36,986 nucleotides of DNA, from NCBI GenBank assembly GCA_031254105.1, contig JAIRVB010000025.1, positions 1 through 36,986 on the forward strand. Reading direction: 5' to 3'. Positions 1 through 8,973 of the stretch are shown here, piece by piece. How positions within the stretch are numbered: the first letter of the stretch is position 1; each line of letters begins with the position of its first letter. Below the pieces are notes generated by a model. That model saw only the letters and a program-made list of their open reading frames with translations. It did not search any database and had not been told where the DNA came from. Made by a program: the position numbers and the translations under genes. This DNA comes from Chitinispirillales bacterium (lineage in GTDB: Bacteria; Fibrobacterota; Chitinivibrionia; Chitinivibrionales; Chitinispirillaceae).

Positions 1-2
1 GG

Positions 3-104
3 CTAATTGTATTTGACCGTGATACAAAGAAAGCTTGGGAAGAAAAGATTTATATGAGAAAAGAATCTTTAGAGGGAAAAGTAATTACCGTAGCGGGATG
101 CTAA
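3..104 (+). CDS. 3' end of a gene, possibly AAA-ATPase/PD-(D/E)XK family protein (partial)
   Basis: An open frame runs in from the left edge and ends at TAA 102-104, giving a 33-residue tail that ends in VITVAGC. The pattern FDRD-x(4)-WEEKIY followed by EGK-x-I-x-V-x-GC resembles the C-terminus of a widespread family of predicted AAA ATPases with a PD-(D/E)XK nuclease-like C-terminal domain. This is recalled family similarity on a very short stretch, so the family call is tentative; the reading frame itself is clear. A gap of about 60 bases separates it from the next operon. Confidence 0.5.
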   Translation, partial: LIVFDRDTKKAWEEKIYMRKESLEGKVITVAGC

Positions 105-165
105 TGATAATTGCACAAATTTCCAGCTATCAAAAATTTAATAAAGTATAATGGGAGGTGAGTTT

Positions 166-1557
166 ATGGATAAAAAAACGGCTGAGACGCCAAATTGCAT
201 GGACCGCCGCGAGTTTTTGAAACTTGTGGGAACAACAGCTGCTGCGGGCGCCGCGATTGCAACTCTGGGTGGATGCGGCAGTAATTCAAAAACACAGAAC
301 AGAATAATTCCCACCGATAAAATGACCTACCGTACCGACCCAAAGAACGGCAACCGCCTTTCACTTTTGGGATTTGGTATGATGCGTCTGCCCCGCATTC
401 AGCGCAAACGCGGCGAATCGCTTCCCGACACAAATGATCTCGACCAGGAAACTGTAAATGAACTCGTGGACTACGCAATCGCGCACGGTGTTAATGTTTT
501 TGATACTTCACCTCTGTATTGCAAGGGATTCTCCGAAAAAGCAACCGGAGAGGCGCTCTCGCGGCATCCGCGGGATAAGTATTATATCGCTACCAAGTTG
601 TCTAACAGCCGTCCGGCGGGGGCGGAGAGCCGTGACAACTCTATGAGAATGTATCACAAGTCATTTGAAGATTTGAAAGTTGACTATATAGACTATTACT
701 TCGTGCATAATGTCGGCAGTCATGAGGCCTGGAAGAGGCGTTACCTTGACAACGGCATGCTTGACTTTCTGTTTAAGGAGAAAGAGGTGGGGCGGATACG
801 AAATTTGGGCTGGTCGTTTCATGGCGATGGGGAATTTTTTGAGTATATGGTCAAGGAGTATCCTTGGGATTTTGTAATGATACAACTCAACTACCTTGAT
901 TGGAGCAATATAACGGAGAGGGCGAACGTAAACGCGCGGCGGCAGTATGAGTTGGTTATTGAGCGCGATATTCCTGTGTGGATCATGGAGCCGTTATTGG
1001 GGGGCGCGCTTTCCATGCCGCACTACAAGGCGCGGGAGCTTATGGTGCAGGCTGACCCCGTTGCGAGCGCGGCGTCGTGGGCTTTCAGGTTTGCGGGAAG
1101 CCTGCCGAATGTAACAACTGTTTTAAGCGGCATGATGTTTATGGATCATTTACAGGATAACATAATCACATACTCGCCGCTTGAGCCGATTAACGACAAT
1201 GAGAAACAGATGCTTGAAAACGCTGTCGACATTATACTTCACAACCGCATGATCGTCTGCACCGCCTGCCAGTATTGTATGCCCTGCCCCTATGGGATTG
1301 ACATTCCTGAAATATTTACACATTACAACCGCTGTCTGAACGAGGGTAATTTCCCGGACGACAGGCAGAGCGAAGATTACAAAAGAGCGCGCCGCGCGTT
1401 TTTGGTGGGGATGGACAGAAGCGTTTCTCCGGTGCGTCAGGCCGATAGATGCATCAACTGCGGGTTATGCGTATCGTCATGCCCGCAGAGAATACCGGTC
1501 CCGCAGGAGATGCGGCGCATTGACGCCTTTGTTGAAAAGTTAAGGAGGGATGTATAA
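166..1557 (+). CDS. Tat-exported aldo/keto reductase with two C-terminal 4Fe-4S motifs
   Basis: A 463-residue predicted oxidoreductase. The start is ATG 166 because GGGAGGTG at 153-160 is a good ribosome site for it; the upstream in-frame ATG at 151 overlaps that site. Residues 12-37 form a twin-arginine signal (MDRREFLK, then an Ala-rich hydrophobic run) ending in LGGC, a plausible lipobox, so a Tat lipoprotein is likely. The aldo/keto reductase barrel keeps the usual tetrad candidates: Asp113 and Tyr118 in FDTSPLY, Lys144 in IATKL and His181 in YFVHN. The C-terminus has CTACQYCMPCP and CINCGLCVSSCP, ferredoxin-like cysteine clusters. It overlaps the next gene by one base (TAATG). Combining a reductase barrel and FeS clusters in an exported protein suggests reduction of an unknown extracytoplasmic substrate; that role is inferred. 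Confidence 0.88.
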   Translation: MDKKTAETPNCMDRREFLKLVGTTAAAGAAIATLGGCGSNSKTQNRIIPTDKMTYRTDPKNGNRLSLLGFGMMRLPRIQRKRGESLPDTNDLDQETVNELVDYAIAHGVNVFDTSPLYCKGFSEKATGEALSRHPRDKYYIATKLSNSRPAGAESRDNSMRMYHKSFEDLKVDYIDYYFVHNVGSHEAWKRRYLDNGMLDFLFKEKEVGRIRNLGWSFHGDGEFFEYMVKEYPWDFVMIQLNYLDWSNITERANVNARRQYELVIERDIPVWIMEPLLGGALSMPHYKARELMVQADPVASAASWAFRFAGSLPNVTTVLSGMMFMDHLQDNIITYSPLEPINDNEKQMLENAVDIILHNRMIVCTACQYCMPCPYGIDIPEIFTHYNRCLNEGNFPDDRQSEDYKRARRAFLVGMDRSVSPVRQADRCINCGLCVSSCPQRIPVPQEMRRIDAFVEKLRRDV

Positions 1558-3065
1558 TGTTGAAAAAAATTCGTATTATTACAGCCGCGTTTTTTATTGC
1601 CGCGTTGACGCTTTTATTCCTTGATTATACGGGAATCGTGCATTCTTATTTGGGATGGAGCGCGAAGGTTCAATTTGTTCCGGCTCTCCTTTCCATAAAT
1701 ATTTTTCTTATAGCCGTATTGATAGTAATAACTTTGCTTTTAGGACGTTTCTACTGTTCGGCGGCATGTCCTTTGGGAATTTTTCAGGACGCAGTTTCGC
1801 GGATAACAAACATCGGCAAGAAAAACAGATTTGGCTACCGTGCGCCGCGCAAAGCGTTTGTCGGTTTGCGGTTTGCCCTGCTTGGCATATTTGTTTTTGC
1901 CGTAATAGGTCACATCAGCATTATTATGATATTTATAGAACCCTACAGCGCTTATGGGCGTATGGTATCGCAGATATTCGGCCCTGTTTACCAATGGGGA
2001 AATAATGTTCTCGCCCATTTCGCCGAACGCGCCGGCAGTTACGCGTTTTACAGTGTTGACATATGGTTGAAAAGTGCTGGCGCGCTTATTGTTGCCGCGC
2101 TTACTTTTGTTGTTGTCGGGATATTCGCGTGGAAAAGCGGGCGGGGATATTGCAATACCATTTGTCCGGTTGGAGCGTGTCTTGCCATCATCACTAAATT
2201 TTCGTTTGTAAAACCACCAATCAACAAAGAAAAGTGCATCGGCTGCGGTCTTTGCGCTAAAAACTGTAAAGCGGGCTGTATTGATCCCGTTAAAAAGGAA
2301 GTTGACTATTTGAGATGCGTTTCATGCTGTAATTGTATTGAAAAATGCCCCAAAAAAGCGATAACGTTTGCTTTACACAATCCATTCGGAGCAAAAAGCG
2401 TGAAAAACATGAAAAATGATTCCGACAAGCTGACAAATGACGGCGCTGCCCGCCGCGGGGTGATTTCTACCGCAGCCATTCTCGCGCTCGGTTTTATTAC
2501 CCGTCCGTTTGCCGCCATATATCAGTTCGACGGCGGTCTTGCTCCGCTTGAGAATAAAAAGGCTTCAAACAGAAAAACGCCTGTAATTCCCGCAGGCTCA
2601 GGCAGCATGAGACATTTCAGCAGACACTGTACCGCTTGTCAACTATGCGTTTCAGCCTGCACGAATCAGGTTTTGCGCCCGTCAAAAAATTTACAGCCGC
2701 ACATGTCTTTTGAGCGCGGTTATTGCCGCCCTGAATGCGTAAAGTGTTCGCAGGTTTGTCCGACAAAAGCGATACGCCCTATCACCATTGCCGAAAAATC
2801 GGCGACCCAGATAGGTTACGCAGTTTGGCGGATGGATTTGTGCGTGAACATCACCGGCAGCGTAAGCTGCGATTTATGCTCATACAAATGTCCGTCAGGC
2901 GCGATAACACTGATACATCAAAGCTCCGCCGACCTCTCTTCGCCAAAAATCCCGATGATAGACACAAACCGCTGCACAGGCTGCGGCGCGTGTGAGAATT
3001 TGTGTCCGGTTCGACCGCAAAGCGCAATTTATGTTGAAGGGGTTGACACTCACAGAACTGTATAA
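1557..3065 (+). CDS. NapH/NapG-like membrane polyferredoxin (multi-4Fe-4S)
   Basis: A 502-residue membrane iron-sulfur protein. The N-terminal part has about four to five membrane segments (about 7-22, 41-62, 104-128, 175-192) and the two NapH/CcoG-type motifs YCSAACP (C67, C71) and YCNTICP (C199, C203), followed by two ferredoxin motifs around C227-C237 and C254-C264. At 299-321 an Arg-Arg followed by a hydrophobic stretch looks like an internal Tat-type signal. After it come four more Cys clusters (C358-C368, C390-C401, C429-C445, C473-C483) like a NapG domain. The layout suggests a NapH-NapG fusion that wires electrons across the membrane to the exported reductase encoded upstream. The fusion and electron direction are inferred; the motifs are visible. 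Confidence 0.85.
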   Translation: MLKKIRIITAAFFIAALTLLFLDYTGIVHSYLGWSAKVQFVPALLSINIFLIAVLIVITLLLGRFYCSAACPLGIFQDAVSRITNIGKKNRFGYRAPRKAFVGLRFALLGIFVFAVIGHISIIMIFIEPYSAYGRMVSQIFGPVYQWGNNVLAHFAERAGSYAFYSVDIWLKSAGALIVAALTFVVVGIFAWKSGRGYCNTICPVGACLAIITKFSFVKPPINKEKCIGCGLCAKNCKAGCIDPVKKEVDYLRCVSCCNCIEKCPKKAITFALHNPFGAKSVKNMKNDSDKLTNDGAARRGVISTAAILALGFITRPFAAIYQFDGGLAPLENKKASNRKTPVIPAGSGSMRHFSRHCTACQLCVSACTNQVLRPSKNLQPHMSFERGYCRPECVKCSQVCPTKAIRPITIAEKSATQIGYAVWRMDLCVNITGSVSCDLCSYKCPSGAITLIHQSSADLSSPKIPMIDTNRCTGCGACENLCPVRPQSAIYVEGVDTHRTV

Positions 3066-3109
3066 AAAATCGATTAACATTTATCCTTTAACTTACAGGA
3101 CGGTGTAAA

Positions 3110-3685
3110 ATGAAAAAACAGGCATTCTTAACATTTATCTTTATCCTGTTAGCTGTACATACAGGTTTACACGCACAAACGAAGAACGACAAAATTCTTG
3201 TCGCGTATTTTTCGTGGAGCGGAAACGCTAAGGCGCTCGCCGGACAAATAGCGCAGAAAACCGGCGGCAATCTGTTCGAGATTAAAACCATAAAGCCTTA
3301 TCCAGCGGTTTACGATGAATGCACAAAAACAGCCAGACGGGAATTAGATGAAAACGCCCGCCCCGCTATTTCGGGAAGCGTCGCCGATATGAAACAATAC
3401 GAAACTGTATTCCTGTGCTATCCGAACTGGTGGGGAACAATGCCGATGGCGCTTTTTACCTTTCTTGAATCCTACGATTTTTCGGGCAAAACGATTTATC
3501 CTTTAGTTACTCATGGAGGCGGCAGCTTCGGGCGCAGTCTTGACGATATACGAAAGTCAGCTCCAAAAGCTGTCATCGGCGAGGGACTTTCCATAAGCGC
3601 AATGTCCAGAAACCACGAAGGCCCCGCTGTAGTAAAAATACCGAATGACAACGTTGCTTCCTGGCTCCGTAAGATTGGAATGTAA
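3110..3685 (+). CDS. exported flavodoxin-like protein
   Basis: A 191-residue protein with a clear signal peptide (MKK, hydrophobic core, ending near LHAQ at about residue 23) followed by a flavodoxin domain. The FMN phosphate loop is AYFSWSGNAKALA (T/S-rich loop of the flavodoxin_4 type), and the later motifs LCYPNWWGTMP and THGGGSFGRS match FMN-contacting loops of this family. A ribosome-site-like AGGACGG lies upstream of ATG 3110. It sits 44 bases after the polyferredoxin gene, so it is probably the third gene of the operon. Flavodoxins are normally cytoplasmic; a secreted one implies a periplasmic electron carrier between the membrane FeS protein and a reductase. Lipoprotein anchoring is not obvious. 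Confidence 0.87.
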   Translation: MKKQAFLTFIFILLAVHTGLHAQTKNDKILVAYFSWSGNAKALAGQIAQKTGGNLFEIKTIKPYPAVYDECTKTARRELDENARPAISGSVADMKQYETVFLCYPNWWGTMPMALFTFLESYDFSGKTIYPLVTHGGGSFGRSLDDIRKSAPKAVIGEGLSISAMSRNHEGPAVVKIPNDNVASWLRKIGM

Positions 3686-3708
3686 TCATTCAAGCAGACA
3701 TTCTACCC

Positions 3709-3732
3709 GCTGACAAATAGGAATTTGTCAGC
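3709..3732 (+). terminator. hairpin terminator after redox operon
   Basis: A perfect 10-bp stem, GCTGACAAAT against ATTTGTCAGC, closes a four-base AGGA loop 24 bases after the flavodoxin stop. The following T-run is short and interrupted, so it may be a weak or factor-assisted terminator. Confidence 0.55.
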
Positions 3733-3908
3733 TTAAAATTTCTATCGCTAATTCAAAAGCGGCAACCACCCTCTCTACAATCATTTTTTTCCGCTTTTTC
3801 AGTTATGGGATAAAAAAAATTGCTCGCCTTTCCTTTACTTGTGCGCCATCAGGGCATAGATACGAAAAACCTGCCCGGCGGGTTAAATATTGTCAATCAT
3901 TTTATTAA

Positions 3909-4034
3909 AAGACAACCATCAAGCAAACACTGGCATACACACTGATGTTAGCGCTGTTAGCTTTATTTCTCAGTTTTATTCTTACATCTGTAATTTCCAA
4001 GTCAAACGCCTTACGTTTAAAACAACAGAGTTAA
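3909..4034 (+). pseudogene. possible remnant encoding a membrane segment
   Basis: The 426-base gap between the flavodoxin and the LuxR regulator holds the hairpin at 3709-3732 and this 41-codon open frame without a proper start. It encodes a strongly hydrophobic run (TLMLALLALFLSFILTSVI) followed by a basic tail (SKSNALRLKQQS). That composition looks like a single membrane helix of a lost protein. No ribosome site is seen and no family is recognised. Chance cannot be excluded. I see nothing else in 3733-3908 or 4035-4111. Confidence 0.25.
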
Positions 4035-4111
4035 TCATAAAATATGGCTTAAAATGAACTTCAATTAAAGTAACATGGTGATAGTGTTTTTGAAGAAATT
4101 TTCTGGAAAAA

Positions 4112-6649
4112 ATGAATTTTTATGATATAATAAAACGCATGGACATCAAACCAATACGTCCGGAAGCGCCCAGAATCGAACTGATGAAGCTTTTGAATAC
4201 GCTTGCGGAAAAACGGGTCATTTACATACACGCGCCTGCGGGGTACGGAAAAACTTTTTCAGTAAAGCTGTGGCTCAGGCAGAAGGGGGCTTTAAACGCG
4301 TGGATAGCGCTTGGGGATAAGCAGATCAACAGGCAGGGGGGCTTTTATAAAATAGGCACCCTGGCGCTTTTAATGCTTCAACCGGAAAACAGCGCATTAA
4401 AGGAGATATATGAACATCCCTCGTTCAACAGCGCGCCTTATGAGTTTGCGGCGCGCGCCGTCAAAAATTTAAAAGCGGGAAAAAGAGAACGTTTTATCGT
4501 ATTGGATGATCTTCATTTAATACGCGAAGAGGAAAATCTGAAAACATTGCCAACATTTATCAATCTGCTTCCGAAAGGTTTTACAGTATTCGTTTTAAGC
4601 CGCTCCGCCCCTCCCGACAGCTTTTCCGAGCTTGTCATAAAAGACCGCGCCGCCATTGTTGACAACGAAGCGCTGAAGTTTACACATGATGAAATCAAAG
4701 AGTATTTCAAAGAGTGCGGGCGGCCCCTGTCGCAAACCGAAGCGTTAGGGATTTATTCCCGCACAGGCGGTTGGGCGATCGGCATAAACGCGCTGCTTAT
4801 GGCAAACACTACAGCAATTCATAAAAAAATCACGGAACGCCATTTTAACGTCTTTTTAAGAGATAAGGTCTGGGCGCTATGGGATAAGCCGCTTCAGGAT
4901 TTTATGATGAAAACATCGGTTGTGCCTGAACTTACCCCAAAATGCGCCGCCGCGCTTACAGGCGCGCAGAACAGCAAAAAAATACTTGAAGAACTTTTAT
5001 GGGAAAACGCTTTTGTAAATATTGACGCTTCGGGAGTGTACAGGTTTCATGATCTGTTTCGTGATTTTTTGTTAGGTATGTTAAGTGACACAGGGGAATC
5101 TGTTGTAAATAAGCAGTTTAAAAAGTGCGCAGATTGGTTTTACGAGCAGAAGGATTATTATAGGGCGGTCGAATACTATGTAAAGTGCAAAGATCACAGC
5201 GGCATATCCAAGGGGCTTTTGTCTTTATATTATTATAATTCGTTTAACACCTCCCTCGAAAATATGCTCTCTATTATCCGTTTGTCAGTTGACGATACGA
5301 TAGTCGAAAAATACCCTTTTCTATTGGAGCTTCAGGCGTGGGCCGTGTTTGTAGAGGGACGCGCCGGCGAGTTTGAAAAATATGTGGACCAGTATTACAA
5401 AATGTATCCTCAAATTGTGCTGCAAAATCCGGTATCGGAAGCGATGTTTATACTTATCCGTCGCGCGGATTACCGTCATAATTATTTTCAGGATACAAAG
5501 ACCTATCACAAAGCTCCTTTTAAAAGATTTGGAAAGATACCCGCTTCGATGATCTCGCTCAACATGCCGTTTTATCACAGAACATCCCGCGATGATTCCG
5601 AATACGCTTTTGAAAATGACAAAGGTAATGAACTGCTCGACAAAAGTATCGGCGTACTTATGGATGCTGAGTTTGTCATTATCAAAAACTGTATTCTCGC
5701 GGGAATTCAATATGAAAAAGGTTATTTGACAGAAGCGTATAAGTTCGCGCTTGCCGCCAATTCAAATATACGTGATGAGTTCTCCCCTGAACTTAAATTT
5801 TGCGCAAAAATGATCTTAGCGAGCGTTTACGCAGGCCTGAAGCAGCTACCGGACGCCGAAAAAATTTTAGACAGCGTAACTGAGATGATAGAGCGGGATA
5901 AAGCCTATTATCTGACCGTTAATTTTGAAGCGTATAATTACCGCCTCCGGCTTCAGGACGGCGATGAGGAGGCGGCAGCCGAGTGGCTTGAGAAAGCGCC
6001 CAACGCTCTCGCCGAACAGATCAAACTTTACAGACTGTACTGCTGTCTCACTACCGCGCGCGCCCAGATTTGCATCGGCGAATACAACAGCGCGATGTTA
6101 TTTTTACAAAAGATATTAGCTTTGGTTGAGGCGTACAGGTGGCCGATTGACATTATCGAAACACATATTTTGCTTGCGGTTACCTGCTGGAAAAAAGGCA
6201 GAGGGCATCAAAAAGACGCGATAGAATTTTTAGAGAAGGCGGTTGCCGTGGCGCAAGGTTACGGCTATACGCAAGTTTTTGTCAATGAGAGCGCTGATAT
6301 TGCCAATATGATGCAGAAGATACAGTTCCGGCGCCTGCAAAAAAATTACGAAGGCCCGCTTTCAAGAGCGTTTGTCAAACATCTGCACTTAGCAGTGTTG
6401 GTTGAGGCGAAACGGTTTAAGGGGCTTACAGGCGGCAAAGTTTCCAAGAATCTTAAATTCACAGCCCAGCAGCTTAATGTAATGAGGCATTTAGCCAGCG
6501 GCCACAGTTATAACGAAATCGCGCAAATAATGGGAATCACATACAACGGAATTAGAGCGCACATGAAGTTTATCTGTAAAAAACTTGACGCTCCAAGCAG
6601 CTTTGAAGCTGTTGTAAAGATAAAGGAACTGAGGATATTTGACAAGTGA
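4112..6649 (+). CDS. MalT-like STAND ATPase, LuxR-type transcriptional activator
   Basis: An 845-residue regulator of the large MalT/LAL type. Near the N-terminus are Walker A (APAGYGKT, 41-48) and Walker B (FIVLDDLHLI, about 128-137), followed by a winged-helix/arm region, a helical TPR-like middle (about 330-740), and a C-terminal LuxR helix-turn-helix (about 780-840, FTAQQLNVMRHLASGHSYNEIA then GIRAHMKFICKKL). Such proteins switch on ATP and inducer binding and activate nearby genes. ATG 4112 is used; ATG 4139 (MDIKP) is an alternative, and neither has a strong ribosome site. It stands 3' of the redox operon on the same strand, separated by a hairpin, so control of that operon is possible but unproven. 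Confidence 0.85.
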   Translation: MNFYDIIKRMDIKPIRPEAPRIELMKLLNTLAEKRVIYIHAPAGYGKTFSVKLWLRQKGALNAWIALGDKQINRQGGFYKIGTLALLMLQPENSALKEIYEHPSFNSAPYEFAARAVKNLKAGKRERFIVLDDLHLIREEENLKTLPTFINLLPKGFTVFVLSRSAPPDSFSELVIKDRAAIVDNEALKFTHDEIKEYFKECGRPLSQTEALGIYSRTGGWAIGINALLMANTTAIHKKITERHFNVFLRDKVWALWDKPLQDFMMKTSVVPELTPKCAAALTGAQNSKKILEELLWENAFVNIDASGVYRFHDLFRDFLLGMLSDTGESVVNKQFKKCADWFYEQKDYYRAVEYYVKCKDHSGISKGLLSLYYYNSFNTSLENMLSIIRLSVDDTIVEKYPFLLELQAWAVFVEGRAGEFEKYVDQYYKMYPQIVLQNPVSEAMFILIRRADYRHNYFQDTKTYHKAPFKRFGKIPASMISLNMPFYHRTSRDDSEYAFENDKGNELLDKSIGVLMDAEFVIIKNCILAGIQYEKGYLTEAYKFALAANSNIRDEFSPELKFCAKMILASVYAGLKQLPDAEKILDSVTEMIERDKAYYLTVNFEAYNYRLRLQDGDEEAAAEWLEKAPNALAEQIKLYRLYCCLTTARAQICIGEYNSAMLFLQKILALVEAYRWPIDIIETHILLAVTCWKKGRGHQKDAIEFLEKAVAVAQGYGYTQVFVNESADIANMMQKIQFRRLQKNYEGPLSRAFVKHLHLAVLVEAKRFKGLTGGKVSKNLKFTAQQLNVMRHLASGHSYNEIAQIMGITYNGIRAHMKFICKKLDAPSSFEAVVKIKELRIFDK

Positions 6650-6794
6650 AATAAAAATTCAACTTTAAAATAGTAATGAGGAATGCATTCATAATCTCTT
6701 GTTTTTGATGTTGATAGAACGATACTGTTTGCTAAGTTGCTGTATTTTGGTGAGTATCACTGTGTTAATAAGGCAATTCAATTAGTACGGTATA

Positions 6795-6965
6795 TTATTT
6801 TGAAATTGAACCAGTATCCCCGCACTGCTTGTCCGTACAATTTCCCCTTTGAGGGCAGCAGGCGCAGCCGTCTTCGCCGCGCCTTTTTTTCCGAACTATG
6901 CATACAACAGCGCATATAACAGCTACAGCAATTCCGAAAAGAGCAAGATAATCCACAAAGCTCAT
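6795..6965 (-). CDS. FeoB-associated Cys-rich membrane protein
   Basis: A 56-residue ORF on the minus strand, starting one base after the feoB stop (TAG-T-ATG). It encodes one N-terminal membrane helix (about residues 4-24), a basic stop-transfer RKKRR, then a Cys-rich tail with C34, C36, C37, C43 and C48. This is the architecture of the short FeoB-associated Cys-rich proteins found after feoB in many anaerobes, thought to assist ferrous-iron transport. It is the third gene of the feo operon. The only longer ORF here, on the opposite strand, has no merit. Confidence 0.82.
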   Translation of the reverse strand: MSFVDYLALFGIAVAVICAVVCIVRKKRRGEDGCACCPQRGNCTDKQCGDTGSISK

Positions 6966-6966
6966 A

Positions 6967-8973
6967 CTATAACCCTAACAGCCGTCCGGTTTGATACACT
7001 GTAAACGCGGCAAGCCAGGCAAATCCGGTTTGATAAAGAATAACCAAAATAGTTCCTTTCAGACTGCCAAGTTCACGATTTACCGTTGCGACTGCCGCTA
7101 CGCATGGCGTATATAACAATGTAAACACTAAGAAACTTAACGCGCTCAATGGCGTAAACAATGTGTGCAGAATTTTGCCAAGTTCAGCCCCGCTCGCTCC
7201 GGTAAGCACCGCCAATGTACTTATGACCGCTTCTTTCGCCATAAACCCTGTAATAAGCCCTGTCGAAACACGCCAGTCTGAAAACCCAAGCGGAGCAAAT
7301 ATCACGTTTATTCCCTGACCTATGGCGGCAAGCATACTGCTTGCGCTGTCGTCAACATAATTTAATCCGGTATCAAAGGAGTGTAAAAACCATATTACAA
7401 TAGTTGCCAGAAAAATAACAGTAAACGCTCTCTGGACAAAATCCTTCGCTTTGTCCCACATAAAACGGAACACTGTTTTGGTAGACGGGAATCTGTAATT
7501 TGGAAGCTCCATGACAAAAGGAACAGGCGCGCCCCTAAAAACCATCATATTCATAATAAATCCGGTGAGGACAGCCGATAGAATTCCGATTACATACAGA
7601 CCGATCATAACAGGAACCATGTGTTTCGGAAAAAGCGCGGCGGCAAAGAGCGCATAGACCGGAAGTTTTGCGCTGCAGCTCATAAACGGGGTAAGTAAAA
7701 GGGTCATTTTTTTGTCCCGCTCACTCGCAAGTGTGCGCGTAGCCATTAACGCAGGTACGGTACAACCAAAACCCATCAGCATGGGAACAAAGCTGCGTCC
7801 CGAAAGACCGATCTTGCGCATCGGTTTGTCCATGACAAACGCTACCCTTGCCATATACCCGCTGTCTTCAAGAATAGACAAGAAGAAAAACAGCGTTACT
7901 ATAATAGGTACAAAGATTATAACAGCGCCAACTCCGGCAAAAATGCCGTCAATAATTAACGACTGTATTACCGGATTTAATCCTGAAGCTGAAAGGGCGG
8001 CTTGCGCAATCCCCCCAATACTTTCTATTCCATCCTCCAACAGCCCGCTGAGCGGAACGCCAATCACGCCAAAAGTAAATCCGAAAACCGCAAGCATAAT
8101 GCCTAAAAAAGCAGGTATAGCCCAGATCTTATGTGTCAATAAACTGTCAAGTTTGACGCTGCGCCGGTATTCGCGGCTTTCCTTGACTTTAACGACACAA
8201 CCTGCGCAAACTTCTTCAATGTACTGATAGCGCATATCAGCCAGAGCCGCTTCCCTGTCGGTATTAAGCGCGGTCTCCATCTCTTTTACAGCGTGTTCGA
8301 TAGTTTCCGTTTCGTTTTGGTCAAACCGTAAAATTTCAAGCAGCGGCTCATCGCTTTCGACAAGCCTTGTTGCGGCAAAGCGCGTAGGGATGTCCTGTTT
8401 TTGAGCGTGATCTTCGATAAGGTGCGCGACAGCGTGAATTGTTCTGTGTACCGCGCCGGAGCAGAAATCTATACGCTCAGGTTTTTTACATTTTTTAGCG
8501 GTATCTACCGCCTGCTGCACAAGTTCGGACAAGCCCTCTTTTTTCTTCGCCGACACTGGTACAACGGGTATACCCAAAGCTTCCCTCATACGCGCAATAT
8601 CAATGCTTCCGTTGTTGGCTAATACTTCATCCATCATATTAAGCGCCAGTATCATTGGGATCTGCAATTCGATAAGCTGCAGGGTGAGGTAGAGGTTGCG
8701 CTCAATATTCATCGCGTCTACAATATTGATAATTGCGTCAGGTTTCTGTTTGAGCAGAAAATCACGAGTTATCATCTCTTCGCTTGTGTATGGCGACAAA
8801 GAATAAATGCCTGGCAGGTCAACGATAGAAACATCTTTACGGCCAATAATTTTTCCAATCTTACGGTCAACCGTCACGCCGGGGAAGTTGCCTACATGTT
8901 GGTTTGAACCTGTAAGCTGATTGAACAGCGTGGTCTTGCCGCAGTTTTGATTTCCCGCAAGCGCAAATATCAT
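6967..8973 (-). CDS. feoB: ferrous iron transporter FeoB
   Basis: A 668-residue Fe2+ transporter. The N-terminal GTPase-like domain has G1 GNQNCGKTT (7-15), the G3-type DLPGIYSL and the G4-type NMMDE. A GDI-like helical spacer follows (about 165-265), then the membrane domain from about residue 285 with the two Gate regions, including GFGCTVPALMATRTL and the C-terminal LLYTPCVAAVATVNRE with conserved cysteines. Length is normal for the shorter FeoB forms. Its ATG overlaps the end of feoA by four bases, so the two are coupled, and the small Cys-rich gene follows one base after its stop. Iron uptake under anoxic conditions is the established role. Confidence 0.96.
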   Translation of the reverse strand: MIFALAGNQNCGKTTLFNQLTGSNQHVGNFPGVTVDRKIGKIIGRKDVSIVDLPGIYSLSPYTSEEMITRDFLLKQKPDAIINIVDAMNIERNLYLTLQLIELQIPMILALNMMDEVLANNGSIDIARMREALGIPVVPVSAKKKEGLSELVQQAVDTAKKCKKPERIDFCSGAVHRTIHAVAHLIEDHAQKQDIPTRFAATRLVESDEPLLEILRFDQNETETIEHAVKEMETALNTDREAALADMRYQYIEEVCAGCVVKVKESREYRRSVKLDSLLTHKIWAIPAFLGIMLAVFGFTFGVIGVPLSGLLEDGIESIGGIAQAALSASGLNPVIQSLIIDGIFAGVGAVIIFVPIIVTLFFFLSILEDSGYMARVAFVMDKPMRKIGLSGRSFVPMLMGFGCTVPALMATRTLASERDKKMTLLLTPFMSCSAKLPVYALFAAALFPKHMVPVMIGLYVIGILSAVLTGFIMNMMVFRGAPVPFVMELPNYRFPSTKTVFRFMWDKAKDFVQRAFTVIFLATIVIWFLHSFDTGLNYVDDSASSMLAAIGQGINVIFAPLGFSDWRVSTGLITGFMAKEAVISTLAVLTGASGAELGKILHTLFTPLSALSFLVFTLLYTPCVAAVATVNRELGSLKGTILVILYQTGFAWLAAFTVYQTGRLLGL

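Noticed and set aside
6737-6919. 60-codon plus-strand ORF after the LuxR gene
   Set aside because: It is the antisense of the FeoB-associated gene, which has far better support.
7712-8227. 171-codon plus-strand ORF inside feoB
   Set aside because: Shadow of the conserved feoB membrane domain.
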